Of a stretch of DNA of 64,000 nt, positions 24,730-33,303 are shown one piece after another. The stretch is from assembly GCA_026388275.1 (NCBI GenBank), contig JAPLKB010000010.1, positions 1 to 64,000 on the forward strand, in the 5' to 3' direction. This DNA is from Pseudomonadota bacterium. GTDB taxonomy: Bacteria; Desulfobacterota; Syntrophorhabdia; Syntrophorhabdales; Syntrophorhabdaceae. Position 1 is the first letter of the stretch. Every line of letters begins with the position of its first letter. Made by a program: the position numbers and the translations under genes. The notes under the pieces were generated by a model. It was given only the letters and a program-made list of their open reading frames with translations, searched no databases and was not told the DNA's origin.

Positions 24730-26295
24730 TTACCTTATCTCAACTATTCTTCCCTCTGTGGCGGGTGCTATCTTCTTTCTGGATTTAATATAGTCAATGA
24801 CAATATCCCTTAACCATCTGCCGGGGTCGTTGTAAATAATGGTCTTTCCTGTTATTGCCCTTCCTGTTAACGAATAGTCCCCGGATTCATTTATTGCTTC
24901 CCTGAACAGTTTATACCCGTCCCCGCCGGCTGCAAGGAAATCATTCGTACTGACAGTATAATGCTTATCAGGCTCCAGAGGCACGCCTGCAACAAAAATA
25001 TCCTTAATTTTCGGGAGATTATCCCCGGAGAACACATAACTGAAGGTAACGCCGGAAACCTGGGGGAACCTGCCTCCGCCTTTTTTTATTAATGATATGG
25101 CATTTTCCAGAGTTTCCTGAATCTGTTTTCCGGTAAGGGTGAAGGCGATGATGTAATTATCAAAGGGTAATGCTGTATATATATCATCGGTCTTTATTTC
25201 TCCCTTTTTAATACTTGTCCTTATGGAACCCCCGTTAATTATTGCTATCTGTGTGCCGGATGTCTGTCTTATAATATCAGCCACAAGGTCCCCGAAGTTC
25301 GTCTCAGCCCATCTTGTATTTTTTCCGTCAAGATCGGTTTCTGTTTCCCCGATAACCTCCTGCAGAAGTGCATCAAACTTTTTGCTGTATTTATCGACAA
25401 TTGAGGCAACAGCCTCATCTTTATTTAATTGTTCTTGTTTTATTTCAACAAGCCTGTCCTTTACCTCTGTCATCTTACCATCTGCAACCTTAACGTCGAG
25501 GACGCCAAGAACCTTACTGTGTTCCCAGGCCTGCACAATCACTGTTTTTCCTACTAAGGCAGGCCGTTCAACCTTTGTGTGTGAGTGGCCGCCGACTATT
25601 ATATCAATGCCTTCCACCATTTCTGCCAGCACCATATCCTGGTGATAGCCTATATGCGACAGGACAATAATCAGATCCACTTTGTTCCGCAATTCTTTCA
25701 CATATTTCTCTGCTGTTTCGACCTGAGATAGAAATTTCAGACCTGTAAGGTTTTTCGGGTGCGTTATTATCGGCATTTCCTCTGTTGTTATGCCGATGAT
25801 TGCTGTCTTTATCCCGTTCAATTCTTTGAGCACATAAGGCTTAAGAGGCGATAATTCAGCTTTTCCGGGCATCTGCCAATCTGACACTACGTTGGCACCG
25901 AGAACAGGAAACTTAGCTTCTTCAATCCTTTCTTTTAAAGCTTTTTGTCCGAAATCGAATTCATGATTCCCCACAACCATAGCATCAAACTTCATTTCAT
26001 TCATCACTTCGATAACGGACTTCCCCTGAAAGAGGTTTGCCCAGCTATTCCCCTGGATCATGTCTCCGGCAGCGAGAAAGAGCGACGGTTTTTCCTTGCT
26101 GAGCTCATTTGCCAGCCATGCAAGGCATGCAACGCCGCCGGCATATTCTTCTGAACCATAAGGCTTATAGCTTTGTGCAAAACCATGAAAATCGTTCATA
26201 TACAGGATTCTTATTTCGCTTTCATTGCCGTGCAGGATTGAGCCATAAACAATAATTAAAAGCAGGCACGAGACAATAAAAAGCAGTCTTTTCAT
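24730..26295 (-). CDS. Periplasmic 5'-nucleotidase / bifunctional metallophosphatase (UshA family)
   Basis: 521 residues from the ATG at 26295, which has AGGAG upstream; longer readings would bury the signal peptide (MKRLLFIVSCLLLIIVYGSI). The N-terminal metallophosphoesterase domain shows all metal motifs: NDFHG, GDMIQG, VVGNHEFDFG, LSHIGYHQD, GGHSHT. The C-terminal nucleotidase domain includes NFGDLVADIIRQ, INGGSIRTSIKKGEI and AGGDGYKLF. It should degrade extracellular nucleotides for phosphate and nucleoside uptake. Transcribed convergently toward panD. Confidence 0.93.
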   Translation of the reverse strand: MKRLLFIVSCLLLIIVYGSILHGNESEIRILYMNDFHGFAQSYKPYGSEEYAGGVACLAWLANELSKEKPSLFLAAGDMIQGNSWANLFQGKSVIEVMNEMKFDAMVVGNHEFDFGQKALKERIEEAKFPVLGANVVSDWQMPGKAELSPLKPYVLKELNGIKTAIIGITTEEMPIITHPKNLTGLKFLSQVETAEKYVKELRNKVDLIIVLSHIGYHQDMVLAEMVEGIDIIVGGHSHTKVERPALVGKTVIVQAWEHSKVLGVLDVKVADGKMTEVKDRLVEIKQEQLNKDEAVASIVDKYSKKFDALLQEVIGETETDLDGKNTRWAETNFGDLVADIIRQTSGTQIAIINGGSIRTSIKKGEIKTDDIYTALPFDNYIIAFTLTGKQIQETLENAISLIKKGGGRFPQVSGVTFSYVFSGDNLPKIKDIFVAGVPLEPDKHYTVSTNDFLAAGGDGYKLFREAINESGDYSLTGRAITGKTIIYNDPGRWLRDIVIDYIKSRKKIAPATEGRIVEIR

Positions 26296-26368
26296 GTTGA
26301 ATCTCCTTTGGATTTCAGTTGTTATGTTAAAAGGCTTCATCTTATTGAGCAATTTTAGCTACTTTCTC

Positions 26369-26614
26369 TTGGTCGGGCAACGGCATGATTGAAATACTCA
26401 TCTGCGGCGATCTGCTTCGCTTTGCGATCCTCCGACGTACGTTCAGTAAGTCTGCGGCCTGCAAAGCTTACAGCTCATCCACATCTGAAGCATTTCTTCC
26501 ATGCCGTTGCCCACTCAACCCGGATTCACATATACGTTTATGTGAATCCGGGATAAATAATGGGGCAGTTTTCTCTACCTGTTATTTTGGTTTGTAAGGG
26601 CTTGTATTTATTCA
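26369..26614. repeat. Structured intergenic element, family B copy 1
   Basis: A ~245-bp element related to one at 46032-46340, same orientation. Perfect 13-bp outer arms GGGCAACGGCATG (26375-26387) and CATGCCGTTGCCC (26500-26512) enclose a conserved core (GATCTGCTTCG, GCGATCCTCCGACGTAC, TGCGGCCTGCAAA, CATCCACATCTG) with an inner hairpin at 26434-26452. A second perfect hairpin follows: 14-bp stem at 26519-26532 / 26539-26552, loop TACGTT. It fills the 447-bp gap 26296-26742; no gene is supported there. Confidence 0.8.
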
Positions 26615-26742
26615 ATCTTCACACCAATTTATTATGAAACATTTAAAGTACTATTTCCTGTGTTCACGCAAGCTGGTGTCCAGTCTCTGCTTGGTTTTAA
26701 AGGGGACTGAACAGTGTGAACGGTTTAAACTGTTTAAATGAT

Positions 26743-27798
26743 TTATTTGTTTTTTCCGTCTGAACCTGCAATATTTCTCAGCACTTTAATAAAACGGGCA
26801 TTAAACTTGTGTGTTTTTAACGGCATCCTGATATATATGATCCCGGCGTCATCTGTGTATGTATCAATTAAAATATTCCTTTTCAGAAACAAATCTTCCA
26901 GATCTTTTATCGGCTCACGAATTTTCAGCAGGAAAAAATTACAGGGCGTGTCAAAGATTTCCAGCCTGCTTATGTCTTTTATCTTCTCCATGATGAATTG
27001 CTTTTCCTCTTTGATAAACTTTTGTGTTCTCTCTTTATACCCCTTGTCCTTCAATGAGGCAAAGGCAGCCATATATGCTAAAGCAGAAACTTGCGGTAAT
27101 ACGATGTTGCCGCTTATTTTGCTAATCAGTGCCGGTGAGCCTATTGCATAAGCTGCAGGCAGTCCTGACAGAGCATGGAAGGCGGAAAATGTCCTGAATA
27201 TAATGGCTTTTTCGGATTCAACAATCTGTCGGACAGGGGCTGCGGATTGTGTGAATTCGATATACGTTTCATCGATAACCAGTGTTTTGCCTTGCCTGTC
27301 CGTTTCTTCAACAATTCGATTCAGGTCTTCCACAGACAACGTTGCGCCGGTTATGTCGTGGGGATTTGCCAGCACTGCCATATCTGCATCCCGGATATGC
27401 TCCATAAGACTCGTCATATCAACGGGAAATCCGTTCTTTTCTGTCACTGGAAAGGTGATTAACGTCATATTGTACCTGTTAAAAACCGCCTTATATGCAA
27501 GCGAGACAGGCGACAACGCAAAAACTTTATTTGGCAAGGCTGTATTTGTTACGGCATGGAGTATATGGGACAGATCCTGTCCGAATAAGATACTATTTTC
27601 TTTGATCCGCTCTCTTTTGCAGATATATCGTTTTAAGTACCTGATTCCTTCATCAGGGGGAAAGGAGAGGTGTTTTATACCTTTTCTTATGGCGTGTTTT
27701 GCCTTGTTTGACGGGCCTAAGGGGTTTGCTCCGGAGGCAAAGTCCATTATCTGCCTTAAGTCGCACCCTTTACTTTCTGCAAAGTCATGGATATTCAT
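26743..27798 (-). CDS. Aminotransferase-fold (HisC/CobD-like) protein lacking the PLP lysine
   Basis: 351 residues resembling histidinol-phosphate aminotransferase and threonine-phosphate decarboxylase CobD: N-terminal FASGANPLGPS, cofactor-contact VIDETYIEF, and C-terminal IYIRMPL. At the Schiff-base motif, where relatives have S-K-x-x-G-L-x-G-x-R, it reads TFSAFHALSGLPAAY: residue 206 is Ala (codon GCC), with no Lys nearby. The NPNNPTG loop is also changed to NPHDITG. The frame is intact over full length, so this is probably an expressed paralogue that is catalytically dead or altered. It lies downstream of a TPR-like membrane protein gene on the same strand. Confidence 0.78.
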   Translation of the reverse strand: MNIHDFAESKGCDLRQIMDFASGANPLGPSNKAKHAIRKGIKHLSFPPDEGIRYLKRYICKRERIKENSILFGQDLSHILHAVTNTALPNKVFALSPVSLAYKAVFNRYNMTLITFPVTEKNGFPVDMTSLMEHIRDADMAVLANPHDITGATLSVEDLNRIVEETDRQGKTLVIDETYIEFTQSAAPVRQIVESEKAIIFRTFSAFHALSGLPAAYAIGSPALISKISGNIVLPQVSALAYMAAFASLKDKGYKERTQKFIKEEKQFIMEKIKDISRLEIFDTPCNFFLLKIREPIKDLEDLFLKRNILIDTYTDDAGIIYIRMPLKTHKFNARFIKVLRNIAGSDGKNK

Positions 27799-27847
27799 GG
27801 GATTTTATTTGTTCAACATGCTCGCTTGCGAGCCAAGGGAATTAATG

Positions 27848-28315
27848 CTATCGCTTTTTTTCAATATAGTTTAGCGCATTTTCTGAAAGCATCTTAATAA
27901 CCGGTTCATTTGATTCATTTTGTACTTCTTTATACATCTTCTTTGATTCTTCTATCTTTCCTTTTAAATAATAAATCCTGCCGAGATAAAGCTTTGCTAT
28001 ACTCTGTGTTTTTTTCCGTTTTTCATTTAAAACCTTGTTCATGGCATCTTCGGCCTTTTTTAAAGCCTCTTCGCCGCCGGTAGCGCTGAATTCTGTGAAA
28101 CCCTGAATACCCTGAGAAAGCATATACTGGACCTTATCGTCCTGTTTCTTTGCGTAGATGGTGTATGCAAAGACGCAAACGCAGATTATGAGAATTGCCG
28201 CAATACCGGCAATGCATAATTTCAGGTTTTCTCTGACCCATTGGATGGTATACGCAAAAGTTCTCATCACAATATCCGGTTTTTTTATGTCCTGCTTTAT
28301 TTTGTTTTTTGCCAT
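27848..28315 (-). CDS. Membrane-anchored TPR-like (YfgM-type) protein
   Basis: About 156 residues from ATG 28315 (an upstream TTG at 28351 lacks support). A charged N-terminus, one membrane helix (LKLCIAGIAAILIICVCVFAYTIYA) and a helical C-terminal part with TPR spacing (EALKKAEDAMNKVL, KLYLGRIYYLKGKIEESKKMYKE) are seen. This layout resembles YfgM-like periplasmic chaperone-associated proteins. Function is not known. The gap to the downstream aminotransferase-like gene is 49 bp, so an operon is likely. Confidence 0.65.
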   Translation of the reverse strand: MAKNKIKQDIKKPDIVMRTFAYTIQWVRENLKLCIAGIAAILIICVCVFAYTIYAKKQDDKVQYMLSQGIQGFTEFSATGGEEALKKAEDAMNKVLNEKRKKTQSIAKLYLGRIYYLKGKIEESKKMYKEVQNESNEPVIKMLSENALNYIEKKR

Positions 28316-28543
28316 AACAGGTATTTCAACATATACAGTTTGGCATGTCAATATTAAACCTGATTACTGGAGTTCCACCATTTTTTACGGAATATCCCAC
28401 CTGTCATAGGAGGATGAAAAGAAAAGAGGCAATTCCGTCACAACAGTATAGAGGACCTCCATGAGGAAGAGCAAGTGATGTTCTATAAACACATGTATCC
28501 GATCACCTGTGAACCTGTTTTTATGGATCACAATAATTTTCTG

Positions 28544-28571
28544 TTGCAAAAAAATATTATTTTATTATATA
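28544..28571 (+). promoter_or_regulatory. possible promoter for the putative nuclease gene
   Basis: TTGCAA (28544-28549), 16-bp spacer, TATATA (28566-28571). If used, it yields a ~220-nt leader that contains the inverted repeat at 28737-28777. The 486-bp gap 28316-28801 shows no convincing gene. Confidence 0.4.
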
Positions 28572-28736
28572 GTTGTAAAAACTATGGGGGGTTCAATCAT
28601 TCAATCAGTCCTTCCCGGATCACAAGCATCTTATACTCTGCATAAACAAACCGGGTCTGTCTTTGATACAACAATATTAATACAACAATCTGAACCATTG
28701 AAAGCCCATAGCTAAGTATAAGCGGTATAGTTCAAC

Positions 28737-28777
28737 AGCTTTTTTCTGAAACTGAACGGCAGCATCAGAAAAAAGCT
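28737..28777 (+). other. 13-bp perfect inverted repeat upstream of the putative nuclease gene
   Basis: AGCTTTTTTCTGA (28737-28749) and TCAGAAAAAAGCT (28765-28777) are perfect complements around a 15-nt loop, ending 25 nt before the start codon. It may be a terminator-like leader hairpin or an insertion scar. Confidence 0.5.
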
Positions 28778-28801
28778 TATAAGTTATAAATGGAGATCGG
28801 A

Positions 28802-29557
28802 ATGAAAAGACATCTCGCTAATTTCAGGAAGGGCTGGCAGAGCGAAAATCTCGCGAGGTATATACTATCTAATTTTGCGTTTATCTCCCAGCCATCGACT
28901 ATTGCAGATGATTTGGGTTCTGATTTCTTCTGCACCATGTTTGACATTATTGTTGACGGCAACAATAACTATCTTGTACCCAAAGAATCGTTTGCTATTC
29001 AAATCAAGAGCAACGGAAGGCCTTTCTCTATTTCAGGCAAGATAGAATACCTAAAGGGTCTTGGAATCCCCTTTTTCGTTGGTGTCTGTGATAAAAAGAA
29101 TCAAGAATTGGAACTATACTCCGGAGAATACCTTATTCCATTCTTTGTTGATCAACCTTCAGCAGAGGCGATGAAAGTCGAACTTTGCGAAAGAAATGAC
29201 TGCCAAGAGGATTGTTATTCTGAAAAAGGCAATGAATTCACGCTCAAGTTCCCCAAAGTTGGTGCCATTGGTTCTGATCCTAGCGATCCCCAGTTCAACG
29301 AGGCAGTCCAGATCGTCTCACAAGTGTGTCGTACCGTCTCACGCAACATAACGCGAAGAAACAACAAAGAATACATCTTCATTGAGCCTTTTTCTAACAA
29401 GCTTAGGTTTGTCTTAAACAAACAGTTCATAAGACAATCAATCGATAATCGGCTCGGCAAAATCTGCATTGAACTCGCCTATGCCTTGGAGTGCGGGTAC
29501 ATAGACACTGATTTGGAGAAATATGAGAGCATGAGGGATGCACTTTGTCTATTTTGA
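28802..29557 (+). CDS. DUF4365-like protein, putative PD-(D/E)xK nuclease fold
   Basis: 251 residues from ATG 28802, chosen because GGAG at 28792-28795 is 6 nt upstream. The N-terminal half has the order expected for a restriction-endonuclease-like fold: helix with E15 (GWQSENLARYIL), D41 (LGSDFFCTMFDIIV) and Q67-x-K69 (FAIQIKSNG). The rest (about 110-251) has no recognised domain but includes a Cys-rich patch (CERNDCQEDCYSEK). Proteins with this domain occur in restriction, Abi-like and other defence settings, but none is proven here. It stands before an unknown membrane protein gene. Confidence 0.6.
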   Translation: MKRHLANFRKGWQSENLARYILSNFAFISQPSTIADDLGSDFFCTMFDIIVDGNNNYLVPKESFAIQIKSNGRPFSISGKIEYLKGLGIPFFVGVCDKKNQELELYSGEYLIPFFVDQPSAEAMKVELCERNDCQEDCYSEKGNEFTLKFPKVGAIGSDPSDPQFNEAVQIVSQVCRTVSRNITRRNNKEYIFIEPFSNKLRFVLNKQFIRQSIDNRLGKICIELAYALECGYIDTDLEKYESMRDALCLF

Positions 29558-29674
29558 TTTATGACAAGTAGCTGTACTGGACTTGGTAGAAAAGCACGCC
29601 AAGTCGTTGAGCATCATGTTATAAAGTCCCGCTGATGTTACATTCAGCAAGAGCCGGGAAGGGGTACTGAAAGG

Positions 29675-30487
29675 ATGGATACACTGATAACCGATTTCGC
29701 CGTTGGCGCAACAATATGTGCAATAGCCATGTTTGTTGCCAACCGTTTCGCTAGAGATAAGAACAAAGGCAAGGCGAAGTTCTACACAATTTTTGTTGGG
29801 GTAATCCTTGCCCTGATTGCCTTCAAGAATATATATGTGCAGCCGAAGTATGAAGAATGGCGAGCCATAACAGGTATCGACAGCGAAATCGTAAAGACAG
29901 AGCCATATGCCACACTCAAACAGACTTTTCCTGAGGACTACAAGAGGATAAAAGAAACCTTAATAAAATCCTCAAAGGCTAAAGAAACCCGTCAAGAAGC
30001 ATACTTGAAAGGTAGATCAGTCTTGATAAGTATCCTAATGAGCAAAATGAAAATGGCATCCGACGAAGCACTTACCGGCTTTGCGCAGTCATTTGTTAAC
30101 ACCGCGAGTTACTATTACGGCAAGGGTCAGCCAGATTTTGCATTTGACATCATTTATAACCAGAAGAACTTGCCTAGAGATTGGTATAAGTCTTTGCCCA
30201 GACAATTTGCTGAAGTCGAAGCCGCAAATTATAGGCAAGTGTTGCTGTCAGCCGCAGAGAATAAGATAGCCGTTGCGGATAAGAGTAAAACGGATAAACT
30301 CATTGAGAGCATAGCAACAGAATTATATTCTGAACACGGCGACGATGTTCAACTTATGCAGACACCCCTCGCGCACCCTGAGAAAAAACCAAAGATTGTT
30401 AAAATCACGATAGATTTCTATGGCAAGATACTCAAACTACCTGATGCCGACAGAGGCATGGTTTTGCGCCAACTATTTGCCAACTGA
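29675..30487 (+). CDS. Unknown protein with two N-terminal membrane helices
   Basis: 270 residues. Two hydrophobic segments (about 8-24 and 38-54) precede a long soluble helical domain without recognised motifs. It has a charged linker (QPKYEEWRAITGIDSEIVK) and a Tyr-rich stretch (TASYYYGKGQPDFAFDIIYN). GGGAAGGGG at 29657-29664 is the likely ribosome-binding site. It lies 117 bp downstream of the putative nuclease gene on the same strand and may be co-transcribed. I do not recognise the family. Confidence 0.6.
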   Translation: MDTLITDFAVGATICAIAMFVANRFARDKNKGKAKFYTIFVGVILALIAFKNIYVQPKYEEWRAITGIDSEIVKTEPYATLKQTFPEDYKRIKETLIKSSKAKETRQEAYLKGRSVLISILMSKMKMASDEALTGFAQSFVNTASYYYGKGQPDFAFDIIYNQKNLPRDWYKSLPRQFAEVEAANYRQVLLSAAENKIAVADKSKTDKLIESIATELYSEHGDDVQLMQTPLAHPEKKPKIVKITIDFYGKILKLPDADRGMVLRQLFAN

Positions 30488-30635
30488 GGTATATTGGGTA
30501 ACTGGAGTAACGGAGGAAGAATAAGAGCACTTTATAAACCGCATGCACCGGATCGGCCATAAAGAAGGCCTCCCGGTAATGCTGGTGTTGGAACAAGATG
30601 ATCGAAAATATCGATTTCGTATCATTTCGTGCGAT

Positions 30636-30756
30636 TACAGACACAGTGTCTGTAGCAATTGCTCTCACAGTGAGAGCAAAAAGTTAAATCTCTGTAAAGC
30701 CAATACAGGCTATGGTTTAGATAATTAAGTAAATTTTTCGTTCACTGTGAACGAAA
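30636..30756. repeat. Cluster of three perfect palindromes sharing a CAC(A/T)GTG centre
   Basis: TACAGACAC-A-GTGTCTGTA (30636-30654), a 21-bp palindrome centred TCTCAC-A-GTGAGA (30659-30679) and a 21-bp palindrome centred CGTTCAC-T-GTGAACG (30736-30756). The arms differ but the core is constant and resembles the GCTCACACAGTGAGC hairpin of family A. They fill the right half of the 361-bp gap 30488-30848, which carries no supported gene. Confidence 0.6.
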
Positions 30757-30848
30757 GCATATAACCATTTTTAGAAATGTATTTTTTGGAGTACAGGAAG
30801 GCAAAGAAAGAAGGTTCTTAAAAATGGTAGGTTTTCCTTAAGGTTAAA

Positions 30849-31565
30849 ATGAAAAAAGCTATCGTGATTGGAGCAAGTTCCGGGATAGGGCGTGAGCTGA
30901 GCAAAATCTTATCCGGGAATCAGTACACTGTTGGTATGATGGCGAGGCGAGTTGATTTGCTGGCAGAACTTCGCGACGAAATGGGCAAAGATGTGTTTGT
31001 TGAAAGGATAGATGTGTCAGACACCGATTCTGCAAAGGATGCTCTTACAAAGCTTATTGAAAGAATGGGCGGTGTGGAGCTTGTTGTGACCAGTGCCGGA
31101 ACCGGATACTTAAATGCGGAGCTGGATTGGACGCTCGAAAACTAAGTAATCAGGACCAACGTTACGGGTTTTACTGCCATGGCCAATGTTGCATTCCAAC
31201 ACTTTCTGGAAAAAGGCTCCGGGCATCTCGTGGGGATTTCGTCAATTGCAGCATTACGCGGCAACAGGGAGTCTCCAGCCTATAATGCATCAAAGGCCTT
31301 TGAATCCAATTATCTGGAAGGGCTCAGACAGAAGGTCAGGAAACTACGGCTGCAGATCACAATTACTGATATAAAACCAGGATTTGTTAAGACTGCAATG
31401 GCCAAAGGAGATGGTATCTTCTGGGCCGCTGATGCGGACAAAGCTGCAAGGCAGATATATAACGCCATCAGACGAAGGAAATCGAGTGCCTATATCACGC
31501 GACGCTGGAGACTGGTGGCATGGGTAATGAAGTTATTGCCCGGATTCATCTATGAAAGATTATAA
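30849..31565 (+). pseudogene. Short-chain dehydrogenase interrupted by an in-frame stop
   Basis: The SDR cofactor motif GASSGIGRELSKIL and the NAG-type strand (VVTSAGTGYL) are in the first 98 codons. The same frame stops at TAA 31143-31145 (after DWTLEN) and then continues as VIRTNVTGFTAMANVAF with the catalytic Ser strand ISSIAALRG and the YNASK active-site motif. No frame change is needed to join the halves, so one nonsense substitution explains it. The second half could initiate at ATG 31179 but would lack the cofactor fold. A sequencing error is the alternative. Confidence 0.85.
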
Positions 31566-31601
31566 TTTTGTTTCAAGCCACGACCCGCTTGCGGGTTGAC
31601 A

Positions 31602-31629
31602 CCGCCGGGGCGGAAAAGTACCCTTTCCG
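31602..31629 (+). repeat. 28-bp dispersed repeat, family C copy 1
   Basis: A 28-bp sequence beginning CCGCCGGGGCGG and ending ACCCTTTCCG recurs exactly, inverted, at 49728-49755, with weaker similarity beyond (GGTAACTAATTA versus GGGAACTAACTA). It contains pairable CGG/CCG arms. Here it lies just upstream of the ffh promoter and after ACCCGCTTGCGGGT (31582-31595), a small palindrome related to one at 61.5 kb. Confidence 0.75.
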
Positions 31630-31647
31630 GATGGTAACTAATTAACA

Positions 31648-31677
31648 TTGACTATTCAATGGGTTATTTGTTATCTT
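31648..31677 (+). promoter_or_regulatory. sigma70-like promoter abutting ffh
   Basis: TTGACT (31648-31653), 18-bp spacer, TATCTT (31672-31677). The predicted start (~31684) is 3 nt before the ATG at 31687, and no Shine-Dalgarno sequence precedes it. Confidence 0.5.
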
Positions 31678-31686
31678 ATTGTCTAT

Positions 31687-33018
31687 ATGTTTGAAAAGCT
31701 ACAGGAAAGATTAGAAACAACCTTCAAGAAATTGAGAGGTTACGGAAAACTCACCGACGAGAATATCAAAGATTCTCTCAGAGAGGTAAGGGTTGCACTC
31801 CTTGAGGCCGACGTCAACTACAAGGTTGCAAAGGATTTTCTCGAAAGGGTTAAAGAAAAGGCCTTAGGCGGTGAGGTGTTAACAAGCATAACACCGGGAC
31901 AACTGTTCATCCGGATTGTCCATGAAGAGTTATGCGACCTCCTCGGCAATACAAATAAACCTCTCGATGTATCAGGTTCTCCACCTGTGGCGATCATGCT
32001 TGCAGGGCTACAGGGGTCAGGCAAAACGACTACAGCAGGCAAGTTGGCAATATTTTTAAAGAAAAAAGGCAGGAAGCCCCTTCTTGTTCCTTCAGACATT
32101 TACAGGCCGGCTGCTATTGACCAGTTAATGAAAATAGGCAGCCAAACAGGGACAGCCGTATTCCCCTCGAAGGGCATGACAGACCCGGTTCAGATTTGTG
32201 TTGATGCCAGGGGCTATGCTATGAAGAACGGCTTTGACACGATGATCGTAGACACCGCCGGCCGACTGCATATCGATGAACAAATGCTTGAGGAATTGAT
32301 AAAACAGAAAAAGTTTCTCAATCCCCGTGAAACTATCCTTGTCCTTGATGCCATGACAGGTCAGGATGCGGTGAATATCGCAAAGACATTCAACGAAAAA
32401 TTGGATATAGATGGTGTTGTCCTGACAAAGCTCGATGGAGACGCAAGAGGCGGGGCAGCCATTTCTATTAAAGCTGTTATAGGCAAACCGATACGGTTTA
32501 TCGGTACAGGTGAAAAGCTTGATGCACTGGAGCCATTTTATCCGGAGAGGATGGCATCGCGTATACTTGGTATGGGAGATGTCGTATCTCTTGTAGAGAA
32601 GGCTCAGGAAGTCTTCGATGAAAAGAAGGCTCAGGAATTTGAAAAAAAACTCAGGAAGGACGAATTTACCCTCGAAGATTTCAGGGATCAGATAAAGCAG
32701 ATGAAAAAACTTGGTTCTTTGGAGTCAATTATCAGTATGTTTCCGGGTTTTAGTAAATTCAAAGGGGCGATTAATTTCTCTGAAGCTGAAAATGATATTA
32801 AGAAGGTAGAAGCCATTATCAATTCAATGACGCAAAAGGAACGGTTGTATCCTAATATTATTGACGGCAGCAGAAGGATCAGGATATCAAAGGGAAGCGG
32901 GACAAAGGTTCAGGATGTCAATGAACTTTTAAAAAAATATACAGAAACAAAAAAAATGATAAAGAAGTTCACAAAGGGAGGCATGAAAGGTTTCCCAAAA
33001 CAACTACTCATGAGATAG
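31687..33018 (+). CDS. ffh: Signal recognition particle protein Ffh
   Basis: 443 residues from ATG 31687 ([18 protein letters not shown]), the canonical N-terminus; upstream codons in frame are not family-like. NG domain: [60 protein letters not shown]-terminal M domain follows ([20 protein letters not shown]). It binds 4.5S RNA and signal sequences for co-translational targeting. It heads the ribosomal-protein and RNA-modification operon. Confidence 0.97.
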   Translation: MFEKLQERLETTFKKLRGYGKLTDENIKDSLREVRVALLEADVNYKVAKDFLERVKEKALGGEVLTSITPGQLFIRIVHEELCDLLGNTNKPLDVSGSPPVAIMLAGLQGSGKTTTAGKLAIFLKKKGRKPLLVPSDIYRPAAIDQLMKIGSQTGTAVFPSKGMTDPVQICVDARGYAMKNGFDTMIVDTAGRLHIDEQMLEELIKQKKFLNPRETILVLDAMTGQDAVNIAKTFNEKLDIDGVVLTKLDGDARGGAAISIKAVIGKPIRFIGTGEKLDALEPFYPERMASRILGMGDVVSLVEKAQEVFDEKKAQEFEKKLRKDEFTLEDFRDQIKQMKKLGSLESIISMFPGFSKFKGAINFSEAENDIKKVEAIINSMTQKERLYPNIIDGSRRIRISKGSGTKVQDVNELLKKYTETKKMIKKFTKGGMKGFPKQLLMR

Positions 33019-33029
33019 GAGGTGGCAGT

Positions 33030-33287
33030 TTGTCTGTAAAATTTAGATTATCAAGGTATGGTAAAAAGAAGAAACCTTTTTACAGAATTGTTGTGGCTGA
33101 CAGCCGGTATGCATGCGATGGCAGATTCATAGAAAATGTGGGAACCTATAACCCATTGACCGACCCTGCCAGTGTAACCATTGATAAAGAAAAGATCAAG
33201 GCATGGTATGATAAAGGGGCAAAACCCACAAAAACTGTTCATAGCATATTCAAAAAGGAAGGGATCCTGAAGGAAGTAATTCAATAA
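33030..33287 (+). CDS. rpsP: 30S ribosomal protein S16
   Basis: 85 residues ([34 protein letters not shown]). The start is TTG 33030 with AGGAGG at 33017-33022 and 7-nt spacing; no ATG or GTG fits the family N-terminus. Confidence 0.97.
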   Translation: MSVKFRLSRYGKKKKPFYRIVVADSRYACDGRFIENVGTYNPLTDPASVTIDKEKIKAWYDKGAKPTKTVHSIFKKEGILKEVIQ

Positions 33288-33303
33288 TCGATGGAGGGAA
33301 GCC

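Noticed and set aside
26385-26597. 70-codon open frame inside the family B element
   Set aside because: The matching copy at 46 kb is not open in the same way and differs by compensatory arm changes, so the conservation is structural, not protein coding.
27203-27874. 223-codon plus-strand frame antisense to the aminotransferase-like gene
   Set aside because: The minus-strand frame has clear family motifs over its full length; the plus-strand translation does not.
28584-28715. 43-codon frame (ATGGGGGGTTCA...) before the putative nuclease gene
   Set aside because: No ribosome-binding site, no recognisable similarity, and it lies in a probable long leader; kept only as intergenic sequence.
30543-30728. 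61-codon frame in the gap before the SDR gene
   Set aside because: It reads across two perfect palindromes and has no ribosome-binding site; the DNA symmetry explains the sequence.
31143-31145. Recoding (selenocysteine or pyrrolysine) at the SDR stop
   Set aside because: The codon is TAA, which neither system uses, and no SECIS-like hairpin follows.
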